Part shown: positions 51,043-62,442 of the stretch, piece by piece | How positions within the stretch are numbered: the first letter of the stretch is position 1 | Layout of the letters: every line of letters starts with the position of its first letter | DNA from: Trichosphaerium sp. ATCC 40318 | Lineage: Eukaryota; Discosea; Flabellinia; Trichosidae | Reading direction: 5' to 3' | Length of the DNA stretch: 64,000 nucleotides | Assembly (NCBI GenBank): GCA_038496445.1 | Contig: JALMLS010000471.1 | Location: 1-64,000, forward strand | Notes under the pieces: model-generated | What the model saw: only the letters and a program-made list of their open reading frames with translations | The model's database searches: none | What the model was told of the DNA's origin: nothing | Made by a program: the position numbers and the translations under genes

Positions 51043-52037
51043 TACTTATATGCTCCTTTATATGATGTAAAAATGAAATTTAGGGCAATCCACAAAATTA
51101 ATCAATAAGGCAGTTAACAATTCACCGGAGTTGGGAATGTTGGGGTTAAAAACGTTCCGCTATAAAACGAAGTCTAATCTATTAATAAAGCATAAAGCTA
51201 CTGCAATGGTATTGCTTCAATATAGTCTAAGTACTTTCCGTTTTAGGTGAACCAAAATGGTAGTTTAGAGACTATAGTGGCCTGGATGGGATTCTGTATA
51301 GTTCAGGCTCAGTGAAAAAAACAAAAGATGCGGCAAGCGGACGGAATCAAAAAATTAGTAAAACCATTGTAATCTTTTTTGATTTGGCAGTAAAAAAAGA
51401 TGTTGTTTTCGGAACGTTTGAAACAAAATTCGATAAAAAAAACCAGCAAAAGTTACTTTTTTTTTTTGCGTAGTTAGGACACAAAGTGTGTACTGTATAT
51501 ATACCTACTTTGTTCATGGTAGATTGCAAACGCGAAGGCTAGTATCTAGATGATATGCATAGCACACGGCGTCAGGTATTGAAATATTATACATCACGTG
51601 ATGTATCGTCAACTTCAACTCAATTCCGTAGTCACAAGTCTCCAATCTTGTATTTAGACGTACTAATACCTAAGCTGCAAAGAGTAATTTGATACCTCAC
51701 CACAGACTATTCAAACAACTAAGGTACTGCACAATTTCTAAGAACTTGGAGCTTCCTAACCGTGAAGGCGTCACTTTGTTTGTCGTTAACAAATAAGAGG
51801 TGGCATAATTATAGATTGATGCCTGTACTCCGCAAGGTTCAAACTGCTCCTTAATAACAACCTGTGGTTGCCTTGACCTTTCCGTCTTAAGACGCTAATG
51901 AATGGATTTGAGGAACACAAATTAGTAAAGGTAAAGAACATATTATGTGGATGGTGCTCATCATGATAGCACAAAAAAACCTGAGACAAAAGTGGTTGCA
52001 AAAGAGTTGTTTCATTGTAGTTTCCAAAATCCGACTA
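51043..52037. other. 1-kb intergenic region
   Basis: No convincing gene. A minus frame at 51786-52001 is open but not protein-like. It should contain the GPCR promoter near 51043-51300 and the 3' UTR of the gene ending at 52038. Confidence 0.4.
51589..51606. promoter_or_regulatory. 18-bp perfect palindrome around CACGTG
   Basis: ATACATCACGTGATGTAT is identical to its reverse complement. The core TCACGTGA is the classical bHLH-zipper site. It lies in intergenic DNA upstream of the GPCR. A bHLH gene is present in the same window at 62443-63153. Confidence 0.55.
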
Positions 52038-53388
52038 TCATATGCGCCTAGCACATGTCATACTTCTAAGTGTAGGACAATCTGCTCCAGTTGCTATGCT
52101 TTCACAATCAGCTCTAACCTCCACGGAATTATCAGGGCTGCAACACCTACAATAAGTAGTTAGTATCAAGGTTCTCACAACCATTGCAATAAATGGCATA
52201 CTCATCATTGTCATCTCCACCGCTTATCATCCTTGTAGTCCCTCCACAACCCCTTCCTTTAAAGCCTCCAACCGATATCCAATCGGAACCTGAAGCTCCT
52301 CTCACGGGTATGTCATTAGCAGCTTCAGCTAAACAACACGTGTAAGCACTTGAATCACATTAGATCAGCCATGCGTACTCAAATAAAAGTTAGACAATAT
52401 CAGCCTATCGTCTCCGGAATCGCCAAATATAGAAGTAATAGTAACTCTATCCATATCAACAATATCGTTGTCACCTCCAGCTGAAAACAGCAAGAGTTAG
52501 TTACTAGTTAGAACAAAGATAGTGAAGGTTACCTCCAATTTGATCTAAAGTGCTTCCAATAGCCTCAATACAATCATTACCTTCATTTGTAAATATACCA
52601 CCAACTGTAGAATCCGTTACACTAACACAATCATCACCAGTAGATGTGACAAAGCTTGAAAACCTAAACCACTTTCTTAAATGGATAGTTTAACCAAAAT
52701 ATCAAAACTCTTACATTCCATCACCGTCACCATCAGTGTCACTTCCTGAGAATACAATAGCATCATTATCAGCACCTGGACTCAGTGGACCTACGCTAGA
52801 ACCACTAACTCTGATACAATCATCTCCAGGACCTTGAATCTCTTGTCAAAAAACAAAAACCAACAAACTCTTTTTTTATAATTCTTCAGAAAATGTACGA
52901 TCGTTACCTGTGTTAATGACATCTTGAACAGTTGCGTCCACAACCCATACGCAATCATCACCAGCAAACATATCCATACGACCAGTTACAATAGTATCAG
53001 CAAGGATAACAACACAATCAGCTTGTGTTGATCCGCTAATTGATATTGGCGTTGTTTTATCTGTAGGATTAACAATAATACACTTTGTTGTGAAAGCTGC
53101 GTCACTTAAATCGACTATCAACTATTTTAGAATGCATTTCAAAGACTGATGAGGTTAGTACTTGGATCGTTAGCTGTTATCGTTGTACATGAAGACATAT
53201 CTCTAAACGGGCACATATCACATACACGACAAGAGCAGTCACAACCTCTAACCATTGGAGGCATCATTAAATCCCCTGCGAGTGAGTACGCTACTTTTAT
53301 TGTAAATAAAAGCCGTTGTTGTTCATAAAACGTAATGGTAGGTACCAAGACATGAAAAGAATAGGTACACAAGTAGTTTGATGTTCAT
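52038..53388 (-). CDS. secreted repeat protein with GDDCV/I motifs
   Basis: Signal peptide MNIKLLVYLFFSCL spliced to VAYSLAG, then a Cys cluster (GCDCSCRVCDMCPFRDMSSC). The body is made of irregular repeats of 25-35 residues with a shared core: DMFAGDDCVWVVDATVQDV, GDDCIRVSGSSVG, TGDDCVSVTDSTVGGI, EGNDCIEAIGSTLDQIGG, and GDDNDEYA. This Gly-Asp-Asp-Cys-Val pattern suggests a right-handed beta-helix or solenoid, with the Asp residues perhaps binding calcium. It ends in a second Cys-rich part (CCSPDNSVEVRADC, GADCPTLRSMTCARRI). About eight exons. No family recognised. Confidence 0.62.
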
Positions 53389-54385
53389 CACGTGATAAGA
53401 TATTGTTAAATGACTAAAATAGCGGAGTCTTTGTGAATTCAACCACAAAATCATGATTTCAGATTTTGTAAATATTGTAAATGTGGTGTAAATAACGCAA
53501 CATGCAGGTTGTATTAGTAGGTATTGTTAAAATGAAAATAGCATCTTCTTTCCGTTCGTTGTGTTATTACAAACACTGTATCTTGGGTAGGTTTTCTTAG
53601 TTTCTTTCACGTCGTTCGCTCAAAAAGCAAAAGCTCTCGTATTGTTGTGCAGGTTAATGACTCTCTTCCAACCCCTTTATGCGTTTCCAATGCTTGCCAG
53701 TTGTTAGCAACAACAAAACACAATTTAGTACATGACATTTTCTTCGAGGACCTCTTCTTGGTTATCATCACAGGTCCTCTTTTTCTTTGTTTTTTTGAGA
53801 CAATTTTTACAATTCCTTCTTCTCCATCTTCATGTGTTCTGAACTCATACTAAGAATTCAAATTCTACACACCTCCATGTAAACGCCATACAAACTATAA
53901 GGCCTGGAGTGGATTATGACCAACTAAAAAATGGGGTAATCGATGATATCGAATTGAATCTCGACTGGAAGGAGTATTAGGTGACATTGCTCTGATTTTT
54001 CAGTAAATCTGTTGGGATTGCTTGTTTGGTTCATGTTTATCCTACAGCGACACGGACATACAAAAACAGTGTTTTGATATGCTACCTTACAAAGTGGTAT
54101 CAGTTACAGCACATTTAGACGCGTATTTATTTATCTCGTGTAAACGCACTTTACCTGTTAAATAGAAGTAACTACAAGGTTAGGGCAAGCCTGTGCAATC
54201 TTCAATAAGCGCATATATTCTCGTGGCTACCAAAGGTGTGACAATTCGCATTCCTGAATAATGGGGTTTTTTTTTTGCAAGTGGTGAAACCCTGTGTCGT
54301 GCTGTGTCTTAACTAAAACCAAAACAAATGACAACTTATTCTTTTCACAATACTTGGAATATATTAAGTTGGGAAACATAGCAAT
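53389..54385. other. about 1 kb without a resolved gene
   Basis: Plus-strand exon-like pieces exist: an ORF at 53532 (MKIASSFRSLCYYKHC), one after an acceptor at about 53651 (VNDSLPTPLCVSNACQLLAT) and one at about 53861-53981 (VNAIQTIRPGVDYDQLKNGV to LNLDWKEY). I could not join them in frame, so no gene is called. Confidence 0.35.
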
Positions 54386-55906
54386 TTACAATAAAACTGG
54401 CTTTGGTTTCTTGACGAGAATACTACAACAAGATAGTCTTCCATCGACCTTTGCAAATTCAGAGCTGTCAACAAGTACAATCTCAAGGTTTCTCTCCTTT
54501 GCTGCTTTTACGATTATAGGTGTACTATTTGGATACTCCTTTTGTGCGATAATGGTATTGTGTATCCTAAACCACGTGATTAGTTTATACCAGGAAGTAA
54601 AAAACAAAGATAAATAACTTCAAACTTAAAAAGAAGTGTACCTAAGAACGTTGCTAGCAGGTGCATCTGGCACAAAGATGAACTCATAGGAAGGATCTAC
54701 AGCTTTCATTACGGCCATTGATTGTTTACCAAGTTCGCTATCGGTTATAAGAACAGTGTGTTCATCAATGAGAGATAGACTACAAGTTAGATGGAGACCT
54801 AATGAAAAGGAAAAATCAGCTCGGAATTTTGTTGTGGGTTTTTTTTTTTTTTGGCTTTACCTTCAGTGACGGGTATGGCGTGAACTTTGTGTTCCGAAAA
54901 AAATGCTTGCATTTGGTCAATAGCGCTTTGGTTTGTACGCTTAGATAATCCGACAAAAATATCTTGGACAAAAATTGTCAGTTGAACATAGTTTCATTTT
55001 CCATTTTAGGAAGAAGGTATATTTACTCACTTTTACCGGCGTATAGAACATCACCGCCATCTATTGTTCCTGGGCTTTTGATTTGACCAACTTCGAATCC
55101 CATCTTCTTGAATACTTCACCAGTCTGAAAAAAACCAAATAAGTAAACGAGATGGAGGTACATGACCCAAAAAGCAAAAGAATAAACCAAACTTTTTTGT
55201 TTTTATTTTTATGGATAGATAAACACGAAAACGCAACATCTTTTTCGTGTTATCCAAAAAAGTTTTTTTTTAGGTCTATTTTTATTCATAATGCCTTCTC
55301 ACAGTAGAAAAGAAACAGACCAACGAATTTAGAAGTCAGTTAAAACTTTTATTTTTTCCGAAAATATTTTCTTTTCAAATTCTCAGTTAAAGCGAATAAA
55401 GTAGATTTTCATGGCCCTTTCTACCTTGTTATGACCATAGAAGGTCAAATAATGATTTTACGTACAGCATTTTGTTCGCCGCGTCTAGCAGGAGCTCCTG
55501 GGATGGTAATAAGCGCCTTGTTTTCTATTACGACGCCTGTATCCTCAATGAAGACACAGTCAGGATATCTCTCATCCAAATCAATCTAAAGAAGAAACGT
55601 TGGCCGTTAATCAAATTAAGACTCTGGGGTTTTTTTGTACATGTTCAATTTCCAGTTGCTTCCCGAGAGCATCTACGTATTCCTTATGTTGCACTCTTGT
55701 CTTTGGTACGTCCAAAGGTGTCTCTGGTTTATCTATAAAGATAGCATCTACGAATGAGTCTAAAAAGTAGATGTGGTTAGAAGAGAGTGTAACTACTCGC
55801 GTCAAGGATTGTGTGACATTCTCCAAAGCCTTGTAGAAGAATTTTACAGTGAAGACTAAGCGTTACCTGGTATACTTCTTACGAGTGCGTGTGTGAATGA
55901 AAACAT
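54386..55906 (-). CDS. DDAH: dimethylarginine dimethylaminohydrolase
   Basis: Hydrolyses asymmetric dimethylarginine to citrulline and dimethylamine (pentein fold). MFSFTHALVRSIP is the family start. Then KTRVQHKEYVDALGKQLEIE, YPDCVFIEDTGVVIENKALI with the substrate-binding FxED, ITIPGAPARRGEQ, PGTIDGGDVLYAGKN, IFVGLSKRTNQSAIDQM, LHLTCSLSLIDEHTVLI with the catalytic His, and FAKVDGRLSCCSILV with the catalytic Cys. All pentein active-site elements are present. Seven exons. The intron at about 55127-55467 (roughly 340 bp) is the longest in the window. It degrades an inhibitor of NO synthase in animals; no such synthase is seen here. Confidence 0.93.
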
Positions 55907-56161
55907 TGGCGTTGAGTAGTGATTGAGCTATGAGGGCCTTTAAAAAGGGTATCAAGAATACACGAGACCATTCTTGTTTGAGGTTTGCTTGTACTGAAAA
56001 TAGTGATTGGGTAGCAGTTTGATTGGTGTTGTCGGGAACAGTTACGATACTTTGTGTGAATTCCGCTTAAACCACTAAAATAATCGTAAATTACGTACGT
56101 ATTGTACTACAAGATAGTACGCCATATTATATAGCGTAATATTGACAATGTGAAGCGTTTT

Positions 56162-57405
56162 ATGTCCAAGCGCAAAAAAGTTGTAAAAACAAATCCAAAA
56201 CAATGTTCTTTTCGCCTACACGCAGAGAAAATGAATATGATAGAAGATTTACCAAAAATGCGTATTAAAATACTAATCAAGCCTAAAACCGCTATAACCC
56301 ACTCTACAGACATCACACAGCTTGAAAATAACGTGAGCGTAAATATATACGGCATAACATCGTCAACATACCCACAAATTGACGGAAACAAATACGCATG
56401 TCATCCTATCAAAGACTATTTTTCACTGCTCTGGAGCCACACTGGAGCTCTCTTTTGTATAACTGACGGATGTAATAGAGGACAAAGGGCTCTAGAGGCA
56501 TCAAAAAAAGCCAATGACACGTTCATGAGTGTGCTCAAGAGCAAGATGAAACATATCAATTGTACAAAATTATTAGCCAAAGAATTTATATCTGCTTTAA
56601 GTATTGCGCACGTGACTATTCATAAAGATTATTCTGATGTGTGGGAGGCAGGAACAACTACTATATTAGGAGGACTTATTGTAAAAGTTATTAATGATTC
56701 AAACAAGGATGGTAATTTAAATTCTTGGGCGTTTGTAGGAACCAATATTGGTAGTAATAGAGCTTTTGTTTATAGCAAAAAATTCAAAACAGTTACACAA
56801 CTTGGAGGCGCTGATCGTCTCAAAAAAGATCCTAGGGACCGTGGAGGACGGATTGGTAGTTAATACATTATGTTTGTTGAATAATAACTGTTGTAGGGCC
56901 GACAATGGAAGGTGGTGCCCCTGATTTAAGAAATTGGCGTATCATTTGTGAAACGGTCTATCAAGATGATATTGTATTTATAGTAACTGATGGTGTACAT
57001 CATAACTTTGACCCTGAACAATTAGGAATAACCCCAGGGATGCTTAATCTTGTACCCAAAAATGATAACCGAGATTGGCATGACCTTGATCCAGACCTCG
57101 TAGCGCAAGCAAAACTGGTACTATCTTTTTCTTATATTCTTACCTTGATTGATTCAACTAATGCCTTGGCACGTGTAGGACTTTAAATGTACAAAAATAG
57201 CTGAACTAATACATAAAGACAATGTCGTTGTTACAGCAAAGCATGTGTCAACAACATTAGTACAATACTGCTTCGACACAACATTAAACTTTAGAGCTTT
57301 TTTCAAGCAATTTCCTGCAAAAAAAGCACCTACTGACAGAACACTGTACCCTGGAGTTATGGACCATGTTACATGCCTATCATTCACAGTAGGTATAAAA
57401 AACTA
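56162..57405 (+). CDS. PP2C-like phosphatase-domain protein (CG9801 type)
   Basis: PPM/PP2C fold. LFCITDGCNRGQRALEASKK corresponds to the DGxxG metal motif but with Cys-Asn. GTTTILGGLIVKVINDS and WAFVGTNIGSNRAFVYSKKF replace the usual 'VGDSRxxL'. KKDPRDRGGRIG joins across a 43-bp intron to GPTMEGGAPDLRNWR, then DDIVFIVTDGVHHNFDPEQL (distal DG). The order DPRDxGGxIGP...PDLxN...DGVxxNFDPE is characteristic of the group of PP2C-like proteins around Drosophila CG9801. Ends HVTCLSFTVGIKN. Several metal ligands differ from active PP2C, so activity is doubtful. Start at 56162 (MSKRKKVVK) preferred. Confidence 0.78.
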
Positions 57406-57845
57406 AGTGTATAACACCATAGTGTAAATCTTGTACAATAACATGTTTGGTACTGTAGTCATCTTCGCATTCTTCAAAATCATAACAATCCAATTTTGTA
57501 AGTATCAGTACTAAAAGTGTCCATACTTTATTTGATTGTGACTTGAAGTGAACGCAAGTACCCTACCTGCTAGCTGCATACATCCCACTTTAAAGGCGAA
57601 ATAGCAAACAAGCAAAAAGCTTGCACACAAAGTTGTGTACCACCTGTGACAATTTTTGGTTCCTGCCTTAATTTTGCATTAAGTCTTTAGCTCAGAAAAT
57701 ATCGGCGGTTATTGTGAATCAAGCTTACGTACGCTAGTAATACATAGATTTAATACCTTTCCCAAACTCTCCCATTTGTACTAAAATCGCCGGCTATTTT
57801 TAATTTATAATTTGAGTAGCTTATTGTGCCGTAGAACTATAAAAA
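57406..57845. other. intergenic region, nothing recognised
   Basis: 440 bp between two plus-strand genes. AT-rich near 57790-57810 (ATTTTTAATTTATAATTTGA), possibly the core promoter of the CH-annexin gene. Confidence 0.4.
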
Positions 57846-60800
57846 ATGAGCGAAACAGATCAATTACGCGCTCGTGCAGCTATTGACTGGATCTCGACAG
57901 TAATCGAAGAGCCACTTGTTACAGATGTCCAAGAGGTTAGAGATGAGCGTTTAATATCAAACTTCCAAATAACTACTTTAAACTTTTACCAAAATGTTCC
58001 GTTTGCGTCACAAGTAGCTATAAACGCTAAAACGACGCGTATCTCTTCTTTTGGAGCAAAAACAAAACAATTGAACAAAAAGCGTTTTTTTTTTTAATGT
58101 CATTCCGCTGAACATCTACTTGTAGGCTTTAAAGAATGGAGTTGCTCTATGTAAACTAATGACCGCTTTGTTTCCGGAGAAGCGTCTTATAACAAAGTTT
58201 AATTCAAACACCACATTTAAGTTCAAGGTATGTGCATGTACATTCTTACGTCACTTTCCAATTGCACGCAAACCATGTTTTATTATTTTCCAACTCCGCC
58301 GAAACTCGGCTTTTTCATAAAACAATTCACAATATCGACTTTCATCCTATGTACTCACTTGCAATGTTAGCTAAGAGAGAATATAACCTTTTTTATAAAC
58401 GCTATGGAACAAATAGGTTTTAAAAGGTAAAACACGTCCCTTGTTGTAACTAAGCGTATTAATTATACGTAGAATGGAAGTATTTGAACCTGAAGATGTC
58501 ATGGACGGAAGAAACATAAGATATGTTGTTGACGTCATACATAAACTCGCAGACCATGCTGCAAAGGCAGGTTACCTTTTTAAGCTACATTTACTATTTT
58601 TCTCTTCGTCTGACGTTTCTAATCTACTTTTAGGAGGGTTATGGTACTAAAATAAAAGTATACGCAGATGCGGCACAAGCAGATCAGTCAAAGAACGAAT
58701 TAGAGGCACTTCGACAAAGATCAAAGGAAAAAGGAGGACCTGCACTAGAAAACAAGGAATATGGTAGAAACGCTGATCCATCACCACGTAGCGCCCATAT
58801 CAACGCTAAGTTTTCTGCTCAAAGACAAGAACAGGAGCAGCAGCGTCCACCGCCACAAAACACACAACCTCAAAGAAACTGGGGCGCACAACAACAAAGG
58901 CCTGTAAGACCTCAAGTGTCGCCACAACAACGTCAATCTCCAGCTCCAGCACCTGCGCCAGCACCTGCACCTGCACCAACCCCAGTCCGCGCACCTGCGC
59001 CAGCACCTGTAGTGCAGCAACAAGTACGTAGTCAGTTGTAGAGTTTGAAAGCATTTACATGTGCTAGCCTCCACCACAAAGACCAGCAGCAGCATTTCAA
59101 GCACAAGGAAATGTAGCCGCTGCTCCACCACCTATTCCAGAACCACAACCCTATGCGTCTCCGCATAGTAACATTGGTGTTGCCACACAAGAAAATGGAC
59201 CATCAGGACCAATCACTATTAATGTCCAAGTAACAAACCCTAAAGCCGAAGGCAAAAAGAGGTAGCGTATTTTAATTCCTTTTTTATTTGTAAGGGTACT
59301 CAACGTACTATGTAGGAGAAAGAAAAAGGGCAGTAAATCTCAAGCAAGTGACGATGAAGCAGGTGAACCAGCTAAGAAAGGAAAAAAGTCAAAAAAGGTC
59401 AAAGGCGATGCTGAAGTATCAGGAAAGAAAGGTAAAGCTGGAAAGAAGGGCAAAAAGGGTGGAAAAGGAGAACCAGAGAGTAAAGGTGAAAGTGGTGGAA
59501 AGAAGAAGAGAAGAGATTCTAAAGCCGAGAGACGTGGATCTAAAGGAGCTAAAGGTGGCAAGGAGCCTGGTAAAAAGAAAAAAGTTAAAAAAATCGTTGT
59601 CAGCGATCCAAAAGAGCAAGAGAGGATAAAGAAACTCGAGAGCCAGCTCGAAGAGGCAGATAAGGAAAAGAAAGCACTCACCGTACGTTTGAGAATCTTG
59701 CCTAATTGCGCGTAGTGAACATGTATTTACTCGTTTTTTTAGAAGGAAAAGAAGAACTTATCCAAGAAAGCTGGGCAATTAGAAGAAGCTAACGCTGATC
59801 TCAAAGAAACAGCTGCCGAACTAGAAAAGGCTAGGGCAGAAATTGAAGCACAAGCCAAGCAAGCTGCCATTACACCATTCTCAGCGCCTTATGATGCTCA
59901 AACGCTAAAGTTAGCAATGAAGGGGTTCAATTGCGACCACAAGCTGCTTATTAAAGTGCTTGCAAATCGTAGTCCAAAACAAATCACAAAAATCAAAGAA
60001 CACTTTGAATCAGAGTATAAGAAACCTCTAGAGAAGGCTATTGAAAAGTCTACTAACTTAATGTTCAAATCAGCGCTTATTGCTCTAAGTACGTAGTGGT
60101 AGTATATCTACGCACCCATTTCTTTTGTTTAATTATGTTCAACAACACTCATTTCTTCGTGTAGTACGTACTCGCGATCATATGACTTGCTCATACATTC
60201 GTCGTTCTACAAACTCACCAGTTAACCACGATGGTATCATTGATGTCCTAACACAGTGTAAAAACAAGCGTTTAAAGAGCTTGAGTGTGGAGTATGACAA
60301 ACTATATGCTGAGGGTAAAAAAGCAGGGAATAAAATGGCTAGGTACAACAACCAACAAGCAACAAGCATTCACCGTCTTACCCTCTTTTTTTTTTCGCAG
60401 AGATATTACAAATGCAGCTGGAGGCGGTTCCAACCTTCAAAAGGTTTATGTGGCTTTATTAAAAGCAGAACGTGATGAAGGTGCAACTAATAAGGATGAT
60501 ATTCGCAAGGACACACAGGCACTTTACAAGGCTGGTGAGAAACGTGTTGTTGGTACTAGCAACAGTACCTTTATATCTATTTGCACCAAACGGTCTGCTA
60601 CTCATTTGAGTGAAGTCAGCGAAGCATACGCAGGTACGCTTCTTTGTTACGTTTTTATTTTTTTTATGTTTGTTTAACACCCGCTAAAGGATGGTACGGA
60701 AACACTTTGTACAAGATTATTAATGCCGAGACGTCTGGAAACTACAAAACAGCTCTGAATGCGTTAAGTAAGTATATTGGATTAAGTCATTGTTTTAGTT

Positions 60801-61140
60801 TCAAATTTCTTATTTTTTTCTTTTTAGCACGTGATAAGATAGAGTATTATACCAAGAGATTGAATAAAGCTTTATCAGCTATACCTATGGATGATTATGG
60901 TATTCTTTATCTAATGCTGTCATTGACACCTAAAGAACGCCGAAAAATCAACAAAGAGCATCAGGTAGATATTGTTAAACTTTTTTTTTGGATTTTTTTT
61001 TTTTTGGATTGTTTGCTTACTAGTTAATGTAGAAATTATTTAAGAAGTCTTTGGTTATGTCTATACAAGAGAATGTAGGTGGAAGCTGGAAGAAACTTCT
61101 TCTCGCCTTAATTTACTCACAATACGCGAAACAAGTGTGA
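57846..61140 (+). CDS. calponin-homology domain fused to annexin repeats
   Basis: One multi-exon gene with no stop between parts. N-terminal CH domain: AAIDWISTVIEEPLVTDVQE, ALKNGVALCKLMTALFPEKR, NITFFINAMEQIGFKR, VFEPEDVMDGRNIRYVVDVI. This is a single actin-binding-type CH, like transgelin or calponin. Then GYGTKIKVYAD, a Pro/Gln/Ala-rich spacer (APAPAPAPAPAP), a very Lys/Gly-rich stretch (KGKAGKKGKKGGKGEPESKG) and a coiled coil. From about 59890 four annexin repeats follow: DAQTLKLAMKGFNCDHKLLI with VLANRSPKQITKIKEHFESE; TNSPVNHDGIIDVL; TFISICTKRSATHLSEVSEA; and KIEYYTKRLNKAL to QENVGGSWKKLLLALIYSQ. Canonical calcium loops (GxGT) are degenerate. Predicted role: linking actin to acidic membranes. 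Confidence 0.8.
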
Positions 61141-61515
61141 TAGCCATTCAGACTTCTTTTGCTTTAACTTTTTTTTGTTACAAAAAAAACATGTTACGGT
61201 GATTAACTGTTACAATAAAAAAACATTGTTTTCCACATAAGTTTACACCTTATTGTACAGTAATGTTGTTCCACGTGAGCTTGCAAAAACCAAATAAAGT
61301 AGGCGCTAGCGGTGCCACTTATTCTAAAAAAAAGAGCTTGTTCAAAAACCAAAAGGATTACACGCCTTTCCCAGTTTTTTTGGTGAGACTAGTCATAGGT
61401 CCGTAATACAACATTAACAACACTTGAAAGTTTCAGTGCATCATCGGTTTGATTACAAATACACGTAATGATGTACATAGAACGCATGCAGTATTGTAGT
61501 CAGCCAAAACCAAAT
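61141..61515. other. convergent intergenic region
   Basis: 375 bp; AATAAA-type words near 61215 and 61294; one CCACGTGAG near 61272. No gene. Confidence 0.4.
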
Positions 61516-62124
61516 TTACCATTTGTAGGTTTTTCTGTCTCGTTTACCTTGGACACAAGTATACACCTCGTTTAATTCACCGGTGTCATGCCAAGTTGTG
61601 CATTCACCTTGTCGTTTACCCTTGACATAAATGGACTGTTCCCTCAAGATGCCATTTGTATGCCAACTCCTGTAGCGTCCTTCTCGTTCACCTCTGACAG
61701 CATGATAGTGTAGAAACATTCTACCATTGCTGTGCCATTCTTTGCACTCACCATGTGTTTTACCTGCTCTGTAATGCTTTTGTGCACGTAACTTACCAGA
61801 GTGCTTGTTAAAACTCTTGCATTCACCATCTAATTTACCATTTACATAATGATAGTGTTTATATAAATGACCATTTTTCCAACGCTTGTACTCTCCTTCA
61901 TATAGACCATGTCTTAATGTTTTATGAGCTGTAATTTTATTTGTTTTTGAGGAATGTTTCAACCATTTGCCATGTCTTTTCAACTCACTATCAAACCTTG
62001 TTGTCACTGCACTGTATTTTGATAACAGCGGCCAATTAAAATACACTTCATTATCTAATTCCATCACAATGAGATGTAGTTCCAGTGGAAGGTGTAATAC
62101 GGTGTAAGTATAACGTTTTGGCAT
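61516..62124 (-). CDS. F-box-like MORN_2 repeat protein, divergent paralogue
   Basis: Single exon, 202 residues. N-terminus VLHLPLELHLIVMELDNEVY then NWPLLSKYSAVTTRFDSELK and RHGKWLKHS aligns with the 46048-47196 protein (LNLPLEIQLDIIDLDSFVY, SKQAAMTTRYDNEM, KHGKW). About six MORN_2 repeats follow: YEGEYKRWKNGHLYKHYHYV, LDGECKSFNKHSGKLRAQ, THGECKEWHSNGRMFLHYHA, REGRYRSWHTNGILREQSIY, RQGECTTWHDTGELNEVY. The units are much more diverged from one another than in the other copy, so this copy is older or under stronger constraint. No intron, whereas the paralogue has one. Confidence 0.8.
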   Translation of the reverse strand: MPKRYTYTVLHLPLELHLIVMELDNEVYFNWPLLSKYSAVTTRFDSELKRHGKWLKHSSKTNKITAHKTLRHGLYEGEYKRWKNGHLYKHYHYVNGKLDGECKSFNKHSGKLRAQKHYRAGKTHGECKEWHSNGRMFLHYHAVRGEREGRYRSWHTNGILREQSIYVKGKRQGECTTWHDTGELNEVYTCVQGKRDRKTYKW

Positions 62125-62442
62125 AGATTGCTAATAATTTTTAACTTTTTTTGTTTATTTCGAGTTCAAACGAGGATACCTTCTGGTTTGTTGCCATTTT
62201 CTGCTCTTTTCGTTGACAACCACAAATATGGAATGAGGTTGACTGAAATAAACACGTGACATCCAACGAACGCAAGTGAACCTAGATATAAGGAAACTGG
62301 TATTGCCGACCTACATATTGATACGCACTTTTGTTTTCAGAAATAGAAGGCGTAGAAAAGACTATTTTATTTGTGTACAAAGTATTACGCTGAGTCTTTT
62401 TTTTTGTGTGAAAAAAAAACAGGTTTATTTCCAGTAGTGATA
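62125..62442. other. intergenic region
   Basis: 318 bp between two minus-strand genes, with T-rich tracts near 62395. Contains AACACGTGACATCC at about 62250, upstream of the MORN_2 gene. Confidence 0.4.

Noticed and set aside
53532-53981. A secreted or peptidase-like gene built from plus-strand pieces
   Set aside because: The pieces cannot be joined in frame with the available GT-AG sites, and the resemblance to an M13 peptidase N-terminus is limited to a few residues.
58781-59131. 116-codon minus-strand frame rich in Leu, Trp and Cys
   Set aside because: Shadow of the Pro/Gln/Ala-rich linker of the CH-annexin gene; low-complexity composition explains it.
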